NCBI RefSeq assembly: GCF_000801105.2
Contig: NC_079514.1
Location: forward strand, 49,170,515 to 49,234,514
Reading direction: 5' to 3'
Origin: Raphanus sativus
Lineage: Eukaryota; Streptophyta; Magnoliopsida; Brassicales; Brassicaceae
Length of the DNA: 64,000 bases
Shown: positions 59,627-64,000 of the stretch, piece by piece
How positions within the stretch are numbered: position 1 is the stretch's first letter
How the letters are laid out: every line of letters begins with the position of its first letter
Notes under the pieces: model-generated
The model's input: only the letters and a program-made list of their open reading frames with translations
What the model was told of the DNA's origin: nothing
The model's database searches: none
Program-made: the position numbers and the translations under genes

Positions 59627-59797
59627 ATGTTTTTTTTTTGGAATTTATTTTGTTTTTCATTTAGGCTTAATCTAAATTCTTATGGGTGCACAACTATAAA
59701 TTCTAATGGGTGCATATAATTTACTTAACATTTACACTATTCTTTAAAAAAGTTATGGGTGCCTGTGCACCCCTTCTCTATCATTTGGCTTCGCCCC
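59627..59797 (-). mobile_element. Small transposon insertion in glucanase copy 3
   Basis: Absent from the matching place in copy 1. On the minus strand it starts CAGGGGCGAAGCC, includes GGGTGCACAGGCACCCATAA and ends in an A-run before ACATGGAGTGAGC. The CAGGGGCG start recalls hAT-type ends, but the other end does not match it and no target duplication was found, so the class is open. Confidence 0.55.
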
Positions 59798-61065
59798 TGG
59801 ATCCGAGGGTTTCACCTTGTTTCCTACCGATATGTAGCGGAATTGACCCCCTTTGTGTAGTTGCGGACGTTGTTACGGACCCATGTGTCCGCTTCAGCTT
59901 GGTTGGAGGCGATACGCTGGATATCAGAGTTGGGAACATCGATTATAAGCTCGAGAACCTCATGGTTGGGATCGTAAAGACGCATCAGCTGGATGTTACG
60001 CTGCCGGTAAAACGCAACCACATCTGCGGGACGTGGCAGGTTGTTTCCAAATTTCCCGTAGCACACTCCGATTTGCCCAGCTTCATTTCCAGGTTAAGAT
60101 CCGCAATAAACAACAAAAAATGCATTTAATCAAATTCTGAAAACTCTAATCTAAATAGATTATTCAATATGATATCATCAATAGGTTAAGAAAGAGAACT
60201 GAACCTGCCTTGTAGAAGAAGGAAGCCAGTACGAAGCTGAGAATAAGCAGAAACAGTGGTGTGGAGGCTAAGCAACTCGATCGATGATGAGACATCTTCA
60301 AGAAAAAACAACCAAAAGATGATGATTTTAAGATACCGATCCCTTTGTTTTATTCCAAAACAAAGAGAAAATGGGTGACTGGTCAATGAAATGAAATTAA
60401 ACAAAGTCATCCAGTCATATCATTCAGTAGTCTGAAAGTGTGAGCTTTCTATACATGTAGCCATGACTGACCAAATTATTTTGGACCCTAGGGCAAAATT
60501 TTTTTTGGTCTTTTAAATTTGATTTTTCAAATATTCTTTTTGCGTTTTGATAAATAAAACTTTATTCCTTTTGTATAGTTTTCTTTTGGTGAATAAGATT
60601 TTGTCATGGAACCAAAATAACATATACATGTATACATTTTTGTATGGAGTTTTGTTCAATTTTGTTTTAATTATAGACAAACAGGATTGAGCTGGACCGT
60701 CGCACTCCATGTTTCCAACAAAGCGGTCCTGGATGTAGCTTTTAATAGGGCCTAACCAGCTTGACACAAAGATCTTACTGTTAAATGAACGCATCGTCCA
60801 CCTTCTCAAAGTCAAATACTCAAAATCTCAAATACTATTAAGTATTTTTTTTTTTGAAAATAAGCGGGATGCAAATAGCTAATCAGAATAACTGTGAATC
60901 AGTAATCTTCTAGAGCAAATGTGGTCGGTCATAAATTATGTTAAACATAAAAAGAAACAGAATATCTAACTTTCTCCGAATAATGGATCTTTCCCTACAT
61001 ACCCCACTGCATACAGCCTAAGGTTAAATGCGATGATGACTTGCAATGTTGGATATGGTAATTAA

Positions 61066-61265
61066 AAGCGGGTAATCACACGTCTATTGCGGACCATTGA
61101 ATTGTATCCTAACATCATTAGACAAACTAGCCATCATCAGTTATTGTAAGATGGCTTTTGTTACTAATAGTTCTTGAAATCATCATTGACACTTTAGTTA
61201 TCTCTCGTTAGACGATAATTTCCGAAAGTACTGAAGTTTTTCTATAGAGGAAACAAACATTATAT
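61066..61265. repeat. Direct repeat, right copy (partner 48040-48245)
   Basis: Same orientation and order of words as 48040-48245, with scattered substitutions. It lies directly beyond the outer end of the inverted duplication. Confidence 0.8.
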
Positions 61266-61424
61266 ATGGTAACACCAACCGGGGAAAAAAATTGTAGGGA
61301 ATAGCACGTTCCTTCCAGTTCCTGTCTTTTTTCACCATTTACATGGAAATTTTATCACTTGTAAGAATTGGTAGTTCCTCCACGTTCCTTTTATTATGAG
61401 GAATTATAGTATAAATATATTTCA

Positions 61425-63350
61425 CTAGGGTCGGCCCGCCCTACGGGCGGGATATACTTTACTCGTGATCTAGATTATTATTTTTTGTATGATTTTGTGG
61501 TTTGGACTTGCAAGAAATGTGTATAGTAATGATAAATGTCTTTTGAATGTTTTAGGTAAAGAGAAATTATACGTGATAAGATATATTTTGCTTGTTTGCA
61601 ATAGTTGTTTCTTTATCATAAGAGTTGTGGAATTGCTATGCTGTGAGAACTTTAAAGGGTCTTCATGTTGTTTCATTTTATAAAAATTTGATTCTGTATT
61701 TGGTGAATTATTTGGGGTTTGTAGTATTTAGGTTCATAAGGATTGGGCTGTGGATAATTTTTTTTTTGTATGTTATAAGAGTATATACTTTTTATATTGA
61801 AATCATAGTCTTTCGATATACTATTGGAGAGAACGTGGTGATTATTTGAAGTTGCATTTCTTATTAAAGTAAAATGTTATATTGAATGAGACAAAGTAAT
61901 AATGCAAAGCTAATCAAAGTATTTATACTTTGAAACTGAAAAGTGTTGAAACTGAATAGTTGCCGATGAGTGTAGGCACTTGTTAGTCATCGTAAAACCA
62001 ACACCAAAAACTTTTCCATTTGTTTATATTAATAACAATCACTATATCGATTTCCGAGATTATTGTTGACACTTTTTTGGTGGTACTGGAAAGATCATAT
62101 TAGTTCCATAACACTTCGTTTTCAATATAGAAACATCGCATAAGAAACGTTTGATCTATCTCAAAATTTGTCAGCTCCAGACATGTCGGTTTGCTGTTCA
62201 TGGTGATCCATAAATTTTATGTGCATAGTACAATTATGGCATATAAATAGTTATCTTTACCACAGTTGTGGTGATTATTAATGAAATTGTGTTCTATTTT
62301 TATTATGTCGGTATAGATATTTTAATATGTTTGTCTTAGTATAAATTATCTAATTTCATTTCTGTTATTTTTTGTTTGTTATTAAGTTATTTTACATTAT
62401 GTTTTTTGTTAGACTATGCAAGTCTATATATATTTAGTTTCATATCAATATTAAAACTATGGTTGAGCTTTTTTATTTTAGTATTTTTTATATAAAAAAT
62501 CACGTTTAATTCAATAAAAATAACCTTACATTTTGTATTCACAATACCTATAAAACATATACTTATTTTGCCTTTAAACTAATTTAATGTAATCTTTTTA
62601 AAATGCTTAATGTATTCTCAGTTATATGTAACATTAATTTTCACTATTTTATAACAACTTACACTATTTATATTATTATTATTTTGTAAGTTATCTATAT
62701 ATAAATAATGAATGTGTTCTTGCCAAAAAGAATGAATGTGTTATGTAGCGCGGGATATGCATTTTTGATGTATGTAAGTATTTCTTGCATGATATTATTG
62801 TTTATAGATAAAATAGTCTATGGAAGTAACGAATGTGTAAATACATTTGGGACATACATTTGCTATTCTTCAACATGTGGCCGTGTATAGATGTTATAGA
62901 GAGGACTACTGAGAGAGTAATTTTCAATGTTGTTAGTGTGTTTTTTATATATTTTGGAACGATGATTAATTTCTTGTGCATACTATGAAAAATAGTGGAA
63001 GAAAAACATATTTGAAAAGGTTTTGAGAAAGAATTTTAATCTCGTAAATAACTTTATTTCAATAGGCTTCCCAAAATGAATTGTTTTCTGTTTTGGTATT
63101 TCAATTAGAGGACTTTTCTTTTGGGAGATTGGGAAAATAAAAATGATAACTCTTTAGTTGCTTTAATGTTATTTTATTGGTCACGCGATAAAGGAATTAA
63201 TGTCTTACCGTAAGATAAGAATTCTATTTTATTGGTTTAAAGCATGTAAAGATGTAAACTCAAACTTATGTTGTTTTTTGGTATGGTTGAATATCAAGGG
63301 AGGAACTCATTTTTGCTTTAGCATCTGTGATTACTGCTTTTCAACTAAAA
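61425..63350 (-). mobile_element. Helitron 3' terminus (minus orientation) and AT-rich sequence
   Basis: On the minus strand: hairpin CCCGCCCGTAGGGCGGG, spacer CCGACC, CTAG and host T (61424). The sequence to the right is AT-rich with no supported coding region. The 5' end was not identified, so the right limit is nominal. Confidence 0.5.
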
Positions 63351-63562
63351 AGAGTTTCTAAGTGGAAAATCATCAACAGACAAACACTACTTCTGCGCTT
63401 CTCTCTCTCTCATCACCTGCAACACATTTAGCTTCTTCTTCTTCGTCTTCACCTCACGTACAAACCATTTGTTTAATCAAATTTACAATACGACCATGAG
63501 AAAGTATTCATTTTATCATGTGTTGTCTGATATAAGAAGATTGTGTTTACCACTTTGCAGAT

Positions 63563-63735
63563 GTTCTTTTTCCTTTCAGTGTCTTTGAAGCTTCTTCAGC
63601 ATAAGCTCGAGCAGCTTCTGCTGCATCTGTTTCCTTTGCAGCTTTTTCAGCCGCTGTCATGGCAGCTTCTACCTTTGAAACTGCCTGTTCTGCATCTGTT
63701 TCCTTTGCAGCTTCTTCAGCCGAATGTCCTCTCCT
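63563..63735 (-). CDS. Exon of an unrecognised Ala/Glu-rich coiled-coil protein (partial gene)
   Basis: On the minus strand an exon between a CACAG acceptor (about 63736) and a GT donor (about 63562) encodes two similar repeats: SAEEAAKETDAEQAVSKVEA, then TAAEKAAKETDAAEAARAYA and EEASKTLKGK. Strong helix and coiled-coil character, heavy in Ala, Glu and Lys. It loosely recalls the C-terminal helix of telomere-repeat-binding Myb proteins, but I do not recognise it with confidence. The rest of the gene is presumably beyond the window edge (64000) and around 63400-63470. Confidence 0.4.
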
Positions 63736-64000
63736 GTGGAAAGCCAAAAGGATGGGAGTGTGCCACTCTATACCTGTGTTTAACCTGTAAACTTCCCAAG
63801 TCGCTGTGAGTGAAGCATGTCTCAGTTTTACTAACAGCCAACCAAGCAAGTTGATTGCCAAAGATTAAGCACCCGATACTTGTGTCAAATACGTTCAAAT
63901 GGCTGTACCAACTGATTAATTCTTAAATTGATAAGTCTATCACAAGCAGTCAAGTACTTTAACCTGGTCGACTGCAACCATTTTCAAGTCTAGCGGAGTG

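Larger units (their letters stand above)
58525..60295 (-). pseudogene. GH17 beta-1,3-glucanase pseudogene (copy 3)
   Basis: The signal-peptide exon (60205-60295, MSHHRSSCLASTPLFLLILS) and the start of exon 2 ([20 protein letters not shown]) align closely with copy 1. Lesions: the catalytic acid Glu is Lys ([11 protein letters not shown], near 59820); a short deletion at [11 protein letters not shown]; an insertion of about 170 bp (59627-59797) with an A-tail and a GGGGCGAAGCC end; and a stop and loss of frame after ARQFGVPSVS (about 59392). The nucleophile region SESGWPTAGG is intact. The C-terminus has the same shortened form as copy 1 (ETYLLLDFDV..NNC). A further copy of its 3' end lies beyond the Copia fragment. 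Confidence 0.9.
56204..61045 (-). repeat. Inverted duplication, right arm (glucanase copy 3 and flanks)
   Basis: Reverse-complement counterpart of 41630-43935. Outer sequence at 60860-61045 matches 41640-41830 (GGTATGTAGGGAAAGATCCA, TTTGCTCTAGAAGATTAC), and the inner end at 56204 matches the GPT last exon. The extra 2.5 kb consists of the Copia fragment, the second 797-bp copy and the small insertion. Confidence 0.85.

Overview
This is nuclear DNA from a flowering plant of the mustard family (Brassicaceae). Genes have many short AT-rich introns with GT/AG borders, the tRNA genes are eukaryotic, and the proteins and most of their order match Arabidopsis thaliana from memory. The central run corresponds to the At1g05880-At1g06070 interval. 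The genus cannot be fixed by eye. Two runs of exactly 100 N (5988-6087 and 47373-47472) are assembly gaps.

Layout. 1-1.5 kb: degenerate AT-rich repeat DNA. 1.5-1.75 kb: tRNA-Asp(GTC) and tRNA-Val(AAC). 2.1-5.0 kb (-): Rab GDP-dissociation inhibitor. 6.1-8.1 kb (+): 5'-truncated, decayed ARIADNE (RBR E3 ligase) gene. 8.4-9.8 kb (-): ACC-oxidase-like 2-oxoglutarate oxygenase. 10.7-14.8 kb (+): intact ARIADNE gene. 16.0-21.3 kb (+): BRAT1-type AAA-ATPase/bromodomain gene with an apparent frameshift. 21.9-22.5 kb (+): small B3-domain gene. 23.3-28.0 kb (-): EFR3-like armadillo-repeat gene. 28.9-29.6 kb (-): AIPP1/EDM3 RRM protein. 29.9 kb: tRNA-Thr(TGT). 30.4-31.4 kb (+): ruined OTU protease gene. 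32.0-33.3 kb (+): fructokinase with a one-base deletion. 33.9-34.9 kb (-): BBX24/STO. 35.7-36.6 kb (-): DUF1336 (EDR2-like) gene. 37.5-38.5 kb (+): ruined CTLH gene. 38.8-40.4 kb (-): bZIP69-like factor.

From about 40.9 kb the window changes character. It becomes a repeat-rich region built around three GH17 beta-1,3-glucanase copies (42.4 kb +, 49-50 kb -, 57-60 kb -) and one gene for UDP-GlcNAc:dolichyl-phosphate GlcNAc-1-P transferase (43.9-46.7 kb -). In Arabidopsis these belong with the BG/PR2 cluster on chromosome 3, so 40.4-42.4 kb looks like a synteny junction. The region holds Helitron termini, a SINE with a clear target-site duplication, a TTA-flanked MITE, a receptor-kinase fragment and a truncated Copia element.

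The most unusual structure is at 56.2-61.05 kb. This is an inverted duplicate of 41.63-43.93 kb (glucanase gene plus the tail of the GlcNAc transferase gene). Its glucanase copy was later broken, and 797 bp of it now occurs twice as nearly perfect direct repeats on either side of a 1,368-bp truncated Copia fragment. The transferase gene also carries a tandem repeat array in its first intron, with a copy of the end of exon 1 embedded in it.

There is no operon-like organisation. Two linked genes, BRAT1 and AIPP1/EDM3, encode factors known from Arabidopsis to affect transcription of silenced or heterochromatin-containing loci; their proximity is also seen in Arabidopsis.
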